A stretch of 64,000 nucleotides of DNA from Nemertoderma westbladi (Eukaryota > Xenacoelomorpha > Nemertodermatida > Nemertodermatidae): assembly GCA_032718475.1 (NCBI GenBank), contig JAUCBJ010007789.1, positions 1 through 64,000 of the forward strand, read 5' to 3'. The notes under the pieces are model-generated. The model had not been told where the DNA came from and made no database searches. It saw nothing but the letters and a program-made list of their open reading frames with translations. Of the stretch, positions 22,253 through 33,690 are shown in pieces; within the stretch, counting starts at the first letter, position 1, and each line of letters starts with the position of its first letter. Both the position numbers and the translations under genes were made by a program.

Positions 22253-23740
22253 TTTTCCAAAATTGTAACATTACGAAATGATTGTATATTACAGTAAGTA
22301 TAAGTGTTATGGTTGTAGAAACTGCACAAAATAAATAACTTGCTGCATAAATAAATGTAAAAATGACATAAATTATGTTATAAATAAGTTAGCTTATATT
22401 TATGGTGGCATTTGGAGCCAAGTTTATGCAGTAGGCCTATCTGGCTGTCAGGCAATTAATAATAAATACCACCTATTGTTTATGTGGTAACCATGACGCC
22501 GTGACTTTACAGTCACGCTGTCGGAACATTACATAAATAATAATACACCAATACAATACTAAATGTACAGGCCAATACAATGCTGTAATGTCCTCTAAGT
22601 TGTAAAGTGCTAAATAGCAACTCGCTGTTAATACTGACGGCGCTGAGTAATGTTACCATTTTGGAATAAAATAAATAAAAATATTTATTATTATGTATTT
22701 AACCCTCTCCAGAGGAAAAGCGACGCTACTAAAAGATTATCACGAGGAAAATAATTCTGTAACCTGTGTTGTTGACTTTTCTTAAGCGTTTTTGTTAGAA
22801 TTAACATGCCACTGTAAGCTGATCCTTTCCCTTATTATTCATATCTAAAAGAAAGTGCCACTTGGGAAACCCATGCTCACTTAAATGAGCCAGTTATTAG
22901 TAGAGTACGTTAGTATCAATCAAAGCGTATCGCAGTGGATATTATATACAGTTTAGGTAACTAAACTAATAGGCCACATAATTACTGTATGTCCTTATTG
23001 TACATATTTATATTTAATCGATGCGAAAATTGCACAGCTTCCTCAAACGATCTTGATTTATTCAAGACAAAATATTTTTCGTATGTTTGTCGGCCAGGTG
23101 CATCTACAGTAGAAATATTAATTAATCTAATTTTGTATGTAATTAAATTGATATTCCTTTTTGAGATGTTTGATTGCTTAGCCCAATTATAATTTATTTA
23201 GTAAGTTGTTCTTGTTTGTAAGTCTTTTTGATAAAGAACCAAATACGTAAATATTGCCAATAACAATTATTTTACGATATCGTAATTACGATAATATCGA
23301 TACGAAAGGGTGTCGGGGGAGGGGACGGGGACTAATAAATTATTATTATTCCTTATTAGTTTCACTTTATATTGCGCCCCAGATATCAGCTGTCGCCTGT
23401 TTCAGAAGGACGGGCGCGTCCAACAGTAATGGTAAGAGGGAAGGCTGAAGTCAACGCGTATATACATATAATAATTATTAAATTAGTTAATTATTTTACA
23501 ATAATAATATCCTTGAATGTTTTCTCAATCAGAAATCATCACCTATAAGACCCGCTATTATTGTTTACTCAGAAGGCCGATATTGGGACGAGAAACAACT
23601 TTTAAATGTAAATATTTTTCGTTCTTTTTGTAACCCACATTTACCGCACTGAAAGTTTTATATTTATACAAAATATAGTTTAATTAAATGTAGAACTTCC
23701 CGTCACCAGTTTTGGGATTTCAACCTTTAGGTTAATTGAG
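22253..23740. other. AT-rich DNA downstream of the astacin gene
   Basis: Contains a short hairpin gtgactttacagtcac near 22501-22516 and a diverged partial copy of the GACGCAA MITE-like repeat at 22704-22835. No gene was recognised. This is 3' of the minus-strand astacin stop codon. Confidence 0.4.
22704..22835 (+). repeat. Diverged partial copy of the GACGCAA MITE-like repeat
   Basis: Shares ctccagaggaaa, ctgtaacctg, ttgttg, acatgccactgtaa and cctttccct in the same order with 6108-6359 and 15555-15815. The poly-G start and right terminus are not preserved. Confidence 0.5.
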
Positions 23741-23933
23741 TTAGCATTCATAGTACAAGTCTAACTGACGATGGTCTTCTTCAGTTGGTACATAATTCCA
23801 AGGTATGTAGGACCCATCTATAGCCAACATACTATATCCAGATGTAGAAAACGCGTAACTATAGTAATGCATTATTGATTTTGTCTCATATGGACTTCCC
23901 AAAGAATCGACGTTCTTGATATTGAAATTGTGC
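23741..23933 (-). CDS. Astacin exon: Met-turn and C-terminus
   Basis: The acceptor is ctttttag|gcacaa. It encodes HNFNIKNVDSLGSPYETKS, the Met-turn SIMHY, and PTEEDHRQLDLYYEC, then the TAA at 23741-23743. The end coincides with the usual end of the astacin domain. Confidence 0.93.
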
Positions 23934-26900
23934 CTAAAAAGTATAATATTGTTGTTAGAACATAAATAAAAAGTTATAAACTTCATATAGTGGCCACTCT
24001 GAAATTATTTTAGCGAACGGTATCTTTTAAACTTGCGTCATATTGAATATATTTATGTCGGTCATGATTTGTAATTATCATTGATTCATTGATTGATTGA
24101 TTCATTGATTATCATTGATATTGATTGTTGCTCGTTGTTGCTCATTGTTGCTCGTTGTTACTCGTTGTTGTACTTAGTGACCATTCTGAAATTATTTTAG
24201 CGAACGGTATCTTTTAAACTAGCGTCATATTTGATATATTTATATCGGTCATGATTTGTAATTAATCGGTGGAAATAATCTGAGACAGAGAATTCCATTA
24301 GGCCTACTCAAAAATAGTAAATGTAGTATGGTGCTGAAATAATGAAATTCCGGAAAAATCCTTCGAGATACAGTATAAAGCTTTTATAAACTAAAACTAA
24401 AATAGCTATTGCTAATTCAGTTTTTAAGATTTAGAAACTATGATTTATTTTACTTGCGCATTTTGAAAATATGTACAGTTTGTAATACTAGGCCTATATT
24501 AAATAATTTTCTAACTTTTTCGACTCTTCAATGTTATCCCAGAGTATCTGTATGTGGCTGTCCCGGTCTGGTCTGCCCTGTTCGTGGTAGACTCCCAATG
24601 CATGTAGCACTTCGTGTATAGCAGTTCCGCTGCTATGGCAACCATAACCTAGCGATAGTGATTGACGCCCGCCAAGTTTTCCCACCTAAGGCATATAGAT
24701 AATTAACTTTTTAAAACATTTTTAGAATATAGCAGAATTGGAAATAGAAGCATGTGAACCTAAACTCATGGAAATATGTATAAACGCTGCGACCGGGATT
24801 CGAACCAGAGATCTATTTTTATAAATTATTTTGTAAGATTTATAATTAGCCGTTAAATATCTCCAAGTATTTTTAGAACGTAGTATTTATTTAGAAAGTT
24901 GCTTCAAAAGTACTGAAATATTCGAATGATACAGAACGAGATTAAAAAGAAGAAAAAAAATCATATTACTTAAATTTGCACTTTTACTGTGTAAGCCCAA
25001 TAAGTGCTTTAGATACAGTACAATATAATATTTATTTTTAGGTGGTTGGACTTTACTGTTATTCTATTTCTGTTGATAGATAGTACATGATTATAACCTC
25101 TTCTATGTAGGCCCTACAACATTGTTACCTCATTTAGCTCGTACAGGGTAGGGTGCATAACAAACTTTCAGTTTCATATGGAATACTGTAGACCTAACCG
25201 GTATACAGTGATGTCTGATTGACGACTGAATTTCCTCACTGTGTACTTACTTACAATCGTCAAATGAATTAAATGCTTTACTTTATGGTCACTACTCCCT
25301 ACTACTGTAGGCCCTATGATATTAACTTTTTACTCTGAGGCTCTATACCCACTGTGGGTTCGTGTATACCTTCGAAACAGGAAAATGGCAGCCTGGAATG
25401 ACAAGAAATCGGAAGTGCCGACAGAATTGAGGATCTCAATAAGGCCCAAAGGTAGTCCAGGCACAAATATACGTATGGCTATGGTAGTACAGGTATGTCA
25501 AATCGATCAATTTGCTGACTGGGAAAAAAACAAACGAACCACCAGGATAGTACTCTACACACGAATCAGGACCGAACTGAATCGAACTGGACCGCCAAAT
25601 GAAAGATAATCTAAAAACAACCATCCATGCAGACAGGTGAAAATTAATTTGAATTTCATGCGGTCTTTTCATACATTGTAAATATAGTTGCTTATAAGAG
25701 ATGTCGCTAAATTAAGATTACTTTCTTCACATACTGAATACACTGATGTACTGCTTTTACAAGTAGTCCTACCTCCTACCGGTAGCAGCTTTCTGGGTTT
25801 ATAGATTACAGTATTTTATATTACTTTAGAACAGGTTTTCTTTTGTACCGGTAATGCTCTTTTGACTCAATCCTGGCCTATGTTGCTATGGCTGTATCTG
25901 TATATGGTATAGCCTATGTGAAAATGTAACTTCTGAACTTAAAAAAGTACAGGTATGGTACCCGACCCGGTGGTACGGCTACGGGCCACGGGGGACTTAA
26001 TAACAACTACTGAATTACCGGTACACAAAATACTGAAATCTATACACATGCAGACATGCGATGCTATTCTGGTAAATGCAGTGCAGCACCAGTGTTACAT
26101 TGGAAGAAAGTAATCTTAATTTAACGATGTTTTAAAGGCAACTAAATTTGCAATGTATAGAATAACCGTATTATATTATTTATTTCATATTTATTTACAC
26201 CTGTCTGCACGGATGGTTGTTTTTAGATTATCTTTCATTTGGTAGTCCAGTTCAGTACAGTTTACCACGAGTACTATCCAACCACCAAGGTCAAGGTTGA
26301 ATCTCCAGCTGATCTCTCCACTTTGAAGCTTCAATAACTTCAATAATAAACGAAACCACTTCAATAATAACAGGGATTGCCTGATCAATTAGAAGAACAA
26401 TAAGTGTCCGAGTCTGTACTCCTAAGTCATACCCGTTAATGACATCTCCTTCGCCGAAGTCAAGGCTGCTGCAAAGAGTATTAAAGGCCAATCGTGCCAG
26501 TGGAGTTGATGGTGTCCCATCTAAGGTCTTTAAAATACCATAGTGGCTGGAGCTCATTTAGCCCATCTTAATAGACATGGAACCTATATCTTACCTTGTG
26601 GCATCTAACCGCTTCTATATAAAAACAAAGGCTACGTTTTGTAATGAAACACCTTTCATGCAAGCATTTTACGCGGTGACCAAGTGGTGGGACAACTATC
26701 AGATATCGCCAGAGAAGTGAGGTCAATGACCTCAACAAGGGCAACCACGTATGTGAAACTCAACCCAAAACTGACAGTTCATCACATACACAGAGTGAAC
26801 GACATTCCAGAACACCACCGTAGTATGAATGTTGATGTAGGGAGATGGAACCGCCCCCCGATGCCACATGATGACCGGTTATGTAGCTGTCGTCAAGGTA

Positions 26901-29900
26901 TGGATGATGAAATTCATCTCCTTTTCGATTGCAGTTTAATTGAAATTAGATCGAAATTGTCAGGCCTACCTAACAACATTTTGGACTTGATGTCCATTAA
27001 TGATCTCAGCAATATTAAAAGACAGCAGAATTAATATATTTATTACTCAAGACAACTCGGTAACCTATCCATGGGTCCATTTATTGTGCCAGGCCCGTAC
27101 CGTCGTGCGGGGGGGGGGGGGGGTCTTTGGGGGCACTGCCCCCCAGACAAAACCCACTGCCCCCCCAGTCATGTCTTGTTCTCTTATCTTGTTTTCACAA
27201 TAAATTAATAATAATATTGTTGGTGATCAATATTATTGGATTCACATACTAATTCTACCCACTGACCTGACCTGACTCCCCACCAATTCCATTTGGTCCA
27301 ATTATAATGGCACTGGCACTGCCAGAGCCTGTGCCGAAATACATTGTATGGTGTAGCCTACCGTTATGTATTTGTTCTACTGTATGTGGCTACTCACAAC
27401 TCAGGGCTGGAAAGCTTGTTGGCAGACTGCACCTCTTTATAGATTTTGATAGCAATTCAAGATTGCAGTTCATATAATTACTAAAAATACACAAAAGCTC
27501 TAGGTTCTCTCATTGGCTACCAGGGCAGGGGTTGTTCGCTGTTGACCTACAGTATTGTCTGCGGTATGGGAGCCAGCTTGCAACTAATAGTAATAGGCTA
27601 GGCGCTGATGGTTGCTTATGCTGGTATACATATCTCAAATTTTCGTTTTTTTTAATTTTAACCTTAACTTTTTGTCATATTCAAGCTTACAAATTTTAAA
27701 CTTGACAGGTTTAATTAAATCCGATAAAGTTATTGGCATGTCAAAATCGTAACGACAACAACTATTTGCTAAATTATTGGCCCACTCCCTTAACAGTGCC
27801 AGTTCGACAAGGGTCCTCCAACTTCGTGGCTCGCCCCACACACTCTTCAACAATATTGATTTTTCTTTACGTACTAAATTAACTCTCACTTTGCTGTATG
27901 CCCCCAAACCCAGTTATGGGTTTGCCCCCCAGATTTGGCCTCTGCCCCCCCCCCCCCCCCCCCAGATATTATGATCACCATTATACGGGCCTGTATTGTG
28001 CTATTTATTTCTATATGATGTTATATTTCCTATTTATTTATTTATTGTGCTATCTAATTAATTAATTATTTGTTTATAAAGCAATATTACTAGTGAGATC
28101 AAATTAGAGGACAGGAGAAGCCTGGCAACTAACTAACTAACTACAGAACGAAGAGTCTCCCACAAGATTTGAAAGGGAATAAGTTCCAGTATTTCTCGGA
28201 AAGGGCTACCTAAAACTCTTGGATAACCTCTTGGAATCTCGTTGATCTCGATTGCTGCAAAGCTATACAATATAAATACTGTATATTAAATCGCAGCTGT
28301 TAGTGAATAATACCAAACCAATAATGGACATACATAGGTTTGGGTATTAACAGTGGATGTAATATTGACAACTAAGTGAATCATAGTATGATATGACTAA
28401 GAGTGTGAAGTAATAAGCAGATGAGGCGTGAGTATACAGTGTGACGACCAAACCCAGTTAGATACTGAATATTGGTAGAGCTAACAAAGTGCAATAACTA
28501 CTGTAAGGAACAATGTATTCAGTTTGTATGAACGAAAAGGATTATATTGGTTTGGTGTTTGGCATCATACAGCTGAGATGGATAACTGACATTTTGGGTG
28601 TACAAAGCAAAGTTGAGGTGTTAACATAAGAGCGGTCAGATGTTTAGTGATTATTGCCAATATTTCGGTGTATTTAATGTGATGGTTTTAATGTACATTT
28701 TATTCTTGGGTGCATTTTCTACCTTAAATGTCACCTCTCTCTATCTACTCTCATATTACTTTATTGTATATTATTGTGTATTATTGTTGTTTACGTTATT
28801 CCCACCGTGTACGTGCAATAACTTATATTTGTGAGAATAGTAGTTATTGACCTACTTGGTATCCAATACACATTACAAGTCAAACTGAACCTACTTATTG
28901 ATGACACTGCTTCCGGGGTCTACTACATATCCTCGACTGGTACAATCTGACAGCAGGTTCCCTGAACGAAACCGGAAGTCTAGTGGGAAGGGAGGTAGAT
29001 ATTCTACTAGAGAAGCACTTAAGAATCGAAGGGTCTTTCGATATTCTCACCCCCATGGGGGAGGTATCCCTTCAGTGACTTTTGCTGAAGGAGTTCCCTT
29101 ACAGCAAGCAGCAGTGCTTCCACCAAAGTGACCGCTACATGGAATGGCTTATTTTCTTAAATAAAATCCAATTTTATTTTATGAATATACTGTATATCAA
29201 TTATTATACAAAATAATGTTAACCTACCGATGACCAACATCCACTCGAGAGGATAAATTCGAGGTAACTTTGTTGGTTTGTACGTGGGACCAATCGGATG
29301 CAAGTATTTTTAGCAAACCAATCCCTGGCTAATTCAACGGCGGCATGAAGATTTGTGTTTGTTGATCCGAAGGTAAATGGTACAACCCAATTCTAGAATA
29401 AAGTATTAAATAAATAAGGAAAAGTTCTGGAATAAATCCTGAATTTGCTACAAAATAAACCTAATTTACGTCTCAGTCCATGAAAATTACTGTTTTGTAA
29501 ATTAAATATACAGCTCATAATAATTTCCAGCCTTTTGAATAATAGCCATTTATTGTACGTTAAATAAAATATGCTTTATTTACCGTTCGTCCAGAGATCT
29601 GTTACTGTATTTACCGACCGCGCGCAGCGAGGGCGTAAATAAGTCGGGTAGAGGGGCGAAAAGGTAATTGTCGTGTGTTATTTATCGTAGAATATGTAAT
29701 TTTATTGTTAAAATCATTATTATTATTATTATTATAATTATTAAAATATATTATTGTTTAATAAGTAATGAAACATTGCACCAGTCGCACGCAGTTTTTA
29801 TTCGTCCATCTTGTGATTTATTGTTGATACCAATGGAAAGGTGGCATTGAAAGGATTCCAAATTTGTAACTAACTATTAAATGTTTTTTTGGAAATAGCT

Positions 29901-32228
29901 GAGATATGGCGTTCAAAATTTGCAGATATTTGCATCCGTTACAGCCTGCAGGACTGGCCATTAATTATATTTAATAAATACACAATATTCTGGACCATAG
30001 TATTTATTTGAAGATTATTAATTACCACTTGATGTCATTTTACTAGTCGTAGCTACTCATTAAATAAACATAATGCCCCAGAATAGTATTTATTACAGCA
30101 CAAAGTTGACTGATTGAAGAGCAATAATCCCCATTTACCTAGGTAAATAATACAAATCTTATTTTCCGCTAACCCATTGACAGAGCGGTATATAATGTAA
30201 ATTTTTACAATAAAATATTTAATTTACCGCTGGCTTTATGTAACATACAGTATTCACAAGAATCATTTATCAATATCACAAATACAGTAATGGTTTATAT
30301 TATCAGTCGAAATGTGCAATAGTGCACCTAGCCGTAATTTTAACGTTTTATATTTATTTAGTAGATCTAGTATTTTTTTACTAGGCCCTACTCAAAAAGG
30401 TGCTTGAAAACATTAGGCCTACTTATACTGCGTTTTAATAACTATAATTAACATTGTTGGGCAATTTTGCAATTTTGCAACTAATTAAGTTGGCAACTAA
30501 TTAAGTTGCCAACTAATTAAGTTGGCAAACAATTAAGTTGGCAACTAAATAAGTTGGCAACCAATTAAGTTGGCAAACAATTAAGTTGGCAACTAATTAA
30601 GTTGACAACTAATTAAGTTGGCAACTAATTAAGTTGGCAACTAATTAAGTTGACAACTAATTAAGTTGGCAACTAATTGAGTTGGCAACTAATTAAGTTG
30701 GCAACTAATTAAGTTGGCAACTAATTAAGTTGGCAACTAATTAAGTTGGCAACTAATTAAGTTGGCAACTAATTAAGTTGGCAACCAATTAAGTTGGCAA
30801 CTAATTAAGTTGGCAACTAATTAAGTTGGCAACTAATTAAGTTGGCAACTAAATAAGTTGGCAACCAATTAAGTTGACAACCAATTAAGTTGGCAACTAA
30901 TTAAGTTGGCAACTAATTAAGTTGGCAACTAATTAAGTTGGCAACTAATTAAGTTGGCAACTAATTAAGTTGGCAACCAATTAAGTTGGCAACTAATTAA
31001 GTTGACAACTAATTAAGTTGGCAACTAATTAAGTTGGCAACTAATTAAGTTGGCAACTAATTAAGTTGGCAACTAATTAAGTTGGCAACTAATTAAGTTG
31101 GCAACTAATTAAGTTGGCAACTAATTAAGTTGGCAACTGATTAAGTTGGCAACTGATTAAGTTGGCAACTAATTAAGTTGGCAACTAATTAAGTTGGCGA
31201 CTAATTAAGTTGGCGACTAATTAAGTTGGCAACTAATTAAGTTGGCAAACAATTAAGTTGGCAACTAATTAAGTTGACAACTAATTAAGTTGGCAACTAA
31301 TTAAGTTGGCAACTGATTAAGTTGGCAACTAATTAAGTTGGCAACTAATTAAGTTGGCAACTAATTAAGTTGGCAACTAATTAAGTTGACAACTAATTAA
31401 GTTGGCAACTAATTAAGTTGGCAAACAATTAAGTTGGCAACTAATTAAGTTGACAACTAATTAAGTTGGCAACTAATTAAGTTGACAACTAATTAAGTTG
31501 GCAACTAATTAAGTTGGCAACTAATTAAGTTGGCAACTAATTAAGTTGACAACTAATTAAGTTGGCAACTAATTAAGTTGGCAACTAATTAAGTTGGCAA
31601 CTAATTAAGTTGGCAACCAATTAATTTGGCAACTAATTAAGTTGGCAACCAATTAAGTTGGAAACTAATTGACATTGCAACATTGCAATGAAATTAAACC
31701 AAACTTGTTACGTAAAGTATGAAGTCCATCAAAAGTTTAGAATTAATTTGAAGTTTGGTCAAAAATGAAACAGTCTGTCAGTCGGTACCGGTAGTTTCAG
31801 ACTATGAAAATCGAAATAGGTCGGTCAATCATTGATGTAATTAAACAAAACTTAAATACGTGCAGCCTCGTGCTGCGCGAAGGCCCAACGAACGTGTTTC
31901 TATCGTGTTAGATATATTTCAATGTAGGCCTACTGCCATCAAACAGTCAGTGCATGACAGTATAGGCCTATACAGTAAATGATGATCTTTTGTTTTATCA
32001 GAACCTAAGCTTTGCATTCCATAGAAATTACCAACGTTCGTTGCGTTGATAAAAATAACATCAAATTTGTAAATTATAATTACATTTACAACAAATTATA
32101 AAAATTAAACTTACCCCACTGCCATCTTTGTTGTCCATCCACCGACCCGATAAGTAGCTGCTGGTACCTCGACCATTGATAAGCTCTGCTATAATTTTTT
32201 TGGTTTCTGGCGTCAGTTTTATATCGCC
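23741..32228 (-). CDS. Astacin-family (M12A) zinc metalloprotease, four exons seen, 5' end missing
   Basis: Exons in transcript order are 32115-32228, 29228-29392, 24516-24685 and 23741-23933. Together they give about 213 residues, one complete astacin domain. All junctions are GT-AG and in frame. The zinc-binding signature HEVLHALGVYHEQGRPDR fits HExxHxxGxxHExxRxDR, the Met-turn is SIMHY, and the four conserved cysteines (NTCIRL, GCW, GYGC and the final YYEC) are present. The first exon seen starts at GDIKLTP, where the FxGD aspartate-switch motif of the prodomain would be split by an intron. The signal peptide and the rest of the prodomain must be farther upstream and were not found. Translation stops right after the catalytic domain, so there are no CUB, EGF or ShK modules. 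It is probably a secreted endopeptidase; its substrate is unknown. Confidence 0.92.
23989..24264 (+). repeat. Direct duplication of about 88 bp in an astacin intron
   Basis: 23989-24077 and 24176-24264 share ctgaaattattttagcgaac and cggtcatgatttgtaatt with few mismatches. Between them are (attgattg)-type and (ttgctcgttg)n simple repeats. It lies in the intron between the last two astacin exons. Confidence 0.8.
24516..24685 (-). CDS. Astacin exon: zinc-binding site
   Basis: The acceptor is atgccttag|gtggga and the donor is cgaaaaa|gttaga. It encodes VGKLGGRQSLSLGYGC followed by the full zinc motif and WDNIEESK. It ends with two bases of a Lys codon, completed in the next exon. Confidence 0.95.
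25545..26279. mobile_element. 735-bp non-autonomous element with long TIRs and 8-bp target duplication
   Basis: AACCACCA is directly repeated at 25537-25544 and 26280-26287, and removing the insert rejoins the LINE. The ends are GGATAGTACTC and GAGTACTATCC. Inverted arms of about 190 bp (imperfect) continue inward, for example ccaaatgaaagataatctaa and its reverse complement at about 26223-26242, and attaagattactttcttc versus gaagaaagtaatcttaat. The middle is unique. There is no transposase ORF. An 8-bp duplication suggests hAT or a related superfamily, though the ends are not the common hAT CAG type. Confidence 0.82.
26684..27034 (+). pseudogene. C-terminal tail of a CR1-like LINE polyprotein
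   Basis: This 116-codon open stretch ends in a Cys/His cluster typical of the tail after the RT domain in many CR1-like LINEs: VDVGRWNRPPMPHDDRLC, SCRQGMDDEIHLLFDCSL. The RT itself is absent, so this is a truncated copy and not a host gene. Confidence 0.65.
27090..27993. mobile_element. 904-bp non-autonomous hAT-like DNA transposon
   Basis: The direct 8-bp duplication TATTGTGC is at 27082-27089 and 27994-28001. The termini are CAGGCCCGTA and its exact inverse TACGGGCCTG. Next to both ends are G/C homopolymers and cccccccaga-type stretches. The CAG terminus and 8-bp duplication fit the hAT superfamily. A minus ORF of 90 codons (27635-27907, basic) has no recognisable transposase motif. Confidence 0.82.
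28299..29227. other. Astacin intron sequence with one unexplained ORF
   Basis: Mostly AT-rich. A + frame at 28898-29131 (77 codons) has unusually high GC for the neighbourhood and a SHPHGGGIPSVTFAEG segment. No family was recognised; it may be a fragment of another repeat. Confidence 0.35.
29228..29392 (-). CDS. Astacin exon: N-terminal half of the catalytic domain
   Basis: The acceptor is attctag|aattgg and the donor is tcatcg|gtaggt. The 55 residues include NWVVPFTFGST, NTCIRLVPRTN, SYLEFI and SGCWSS, which match the upper subdomain of astacins (family pattern CIRFVPRT...YI.F..G.GCWS). Phase 0/0. Confidence 0.93.
29393..30476. other. Astacin intron, AT-rich
   Basis: A short (att)n microsatellite lies near 29715-29745. 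No exon or transposon was recognised. Confidence 0.4.
30477..31670 (+). repeat. 16-bp minisatellite array, about 75 copies, in an astacin intron
   Basis: The unit is gttggcaactaattaa. Variants are single substitutions (gttgacaac, caaacaatt, gcgact, caactgatt) with almost no indels. One early unit reads aagttgccaac. The array lies between astacin exons 29228-29392 and 32115-32228. Confidence 0.97.
31671..32114. other. Astacin intron, unique sequence
   Basis: No features were recognised apart from several aggcct-containing motifs. Confidence 0.4.
32115..32228 (-). CDS. Astacin exon: prodomain/mature junction
   Basis: The acceptor (minus) is aattatag|ggcgat and the donor is ggg|gtaagt. It encodes 38 residues from GDIKLTPE to GRWMDNKDGSG, phase 0 at both ends. 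The activation cleavage is expected near the SGRW segment, by comparison with other astacins. Confidence 0.85.
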
Positions 32229-32350
32229 CTATAATTAGCAAGTCGTTAGACTTGATTACTGTAAGAAATAAAAAGCTACTGACTACTGGCTCCTGACCCT
32301 ACAGTACAGTAGAGCTGTAGAGCAAAAACGACGCTAACGATTTTGACGAT

Positions 32351-32682
32351 TTCAGAGATATAATAATATAAGAGTTTATCAGTGCTTCTGCGATATAATA
32401 ATATAAGAGTTTATCAGTGCTTCAGAGAGATAATAATATAAGAGTTTATCAGTGCTTCAGACAGTTTATCAGCGCTTTAGAGAGATAATAATATAAGAGT
32501 TTCAGCGCTTCAGAGAGATAATAATATAAGAGTTTATCAGTGCTTCAGACAGTTTATCAGCGCTTCAGAGAGATAATAATATAAGAGTTTCAGCGCTTCA
32601 GAGAGATAATAATATAAGAGTTTCAGCGCTTCAGAGAGATAATAATATAAGAGTTTATCAGTGCTTCAGAGAGATAATAATA
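32351..32682 (+). repeat. 33-35-bp satellite, first block
   Basis: This is the same satellite as the large arrays to the right: agagataataatataagag followed by tttatcagtgcttc. Long (35-bp, with tttatcag) and short (33-bp, tttcag) unit types alternate, with occasional extra cagacagtttatcag segments. Confidence 0.95.
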
Positions 32683-33690
32683 CTAGAACGCCATCAAGAT
32701 GGCTTTAAACGAACCTGTCTTACACAGACTCCAAGAAACAGATGGGATTGGAAGATGCAACCAAGAATGACTTGCATCAACCAAAAAACTGCCTCCCATC
32801 TAATGTAATACACATTCGCCTAGGCAAACAAATCATAATCACAATTACTACGATGTGTGAAATGGTATCCATATCCGCAACCTGAGAAACGGCCCAAAAG
32901 AGCAGTTTATTCTGCGGAGGGGTCTTTTCTGTATTAGATAAATAAAATAAAGAACACTATAATTACAGTATTTATACCTGATACATTCTCAGTTAGCCTA
33001 ATAAAAACATCGGAGCAACCAATATAATGTACATGTACATGCCTCCTATGAAAGTTTGTGAAATGTTCCCTTAAGTCTACCCAACAGCCGTTGGTACCCG
33101 GCTGGCAGCCACCCTGGTTCAGTTTTATGGTTTTGTTAGTTTAATCGACAGCTGTTGTAAACGTCCCAGATATACAAAACCTACTAAGCCTTTGCATTCC
33201 AATTGAGCTTAGCCTAAGTTGATGACAGTATTATAACGATGACAATTAGGCCCTATAGATACATACGATATATAAATGATGTACTGCTTGACATTACACT
33301 AACTGGCTGAATAGAGATAGAACTATAATAATACGTTTGGCATTCTGTCAGATTTCAGTAGTAAGTAACCTCATAATAATTGCTAAATATCAATCACCTG
33401 AAAAACATTTCAAGCAAGGGAGTTGTGGGTATTTAATTTCGCGTTCAATAATGTTGAAAATATGCAAATATTTCGAATATCGCACTTCGAATCGTTCCCA
33501 ACTTTTTTATTCAACAACTAGACAACAATTAATAAATACTTGCGTTTACAATTTTACAATGCATGCAAGTGGTTTCAAGCCATTTGGTGAACATACATAG
33601 TGACATATATAGTGATATAGGTAAATATATAAATATATATATCCATCGTGTTTTTGCCGGCCTCAGCTTTAGACAAAAACTACCCAGTCT
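32683..33690. other. 1008-bp unique segment interrupting the satellite
   Basis: The segment is bordered by ataata on both sides (32677-32682 and 33691-33696), as if inserted into one unit (gagataataatataagag) with a 6-bp duplication, although low complexity makes this ambiguous. It starts ctagaacgccatcaagatgg, containing the palindrome gccatcaagatggc, and ends acccagtct. There are no inverted termini, and the longest ORF (33337-33600) has no recognised domain. It may be an unknown mobile element or original unique DNA. Confidence 0.4.

Larger units (their letters stand above)
26590..28138 (+). mobile_element. 5'-truncated CR1-like LINE inserted in the older LINE
   Basis: The coding remnant at 26684-27034 is followed by an AT-rich 3' UTR and a terminal (AACT)n tail (ggcaactaactaactaac, to 28138). 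It splits the older LINE between 26585 and 28140. It is itself interrupted by the hAT-like element at 27090-27993. The left boundary is approximate. Confidence 0.65.
25330..28298 (+). mobile_element. Degraded LINE of the same family, split by later insertions
   Basis: Recognisable pieces are about 25330-25544, 26280-26585 and 28140-28298. They match consecutive parts of LINE copy 3 (about 19250-19560, 19555-19850 and 19845-20005). Examples are gtataccttcgaaacag, ccaaggtcaaggttgaatc, ggctgctgcaaagagtatta and gatctcgattgctgcaaagc. The copy is older (more diverged) than those at 11.85 and 18.6 kb. It lies within the 4.5-kb astacin intron, antisense to the gene. Confidence 0.75.

Noticed and set aside
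24780-24812. tRNA-like B box (ggttcgaatcccggtc on minus)
   Set aside because: The T-stem does not pair well and there is no A box or cloverleaf in the AT-rich sequence 5' of it. Probably chance or a decayed tRNA-derived SINE tail.
32683-33690. Helitron in the segment interrupting the satellite
   Set aside because: Only one end resembles a Helitron terminus (small hairpin plus CTAG). The 5' TC is absent and a 6-bp duplication would be atypical.
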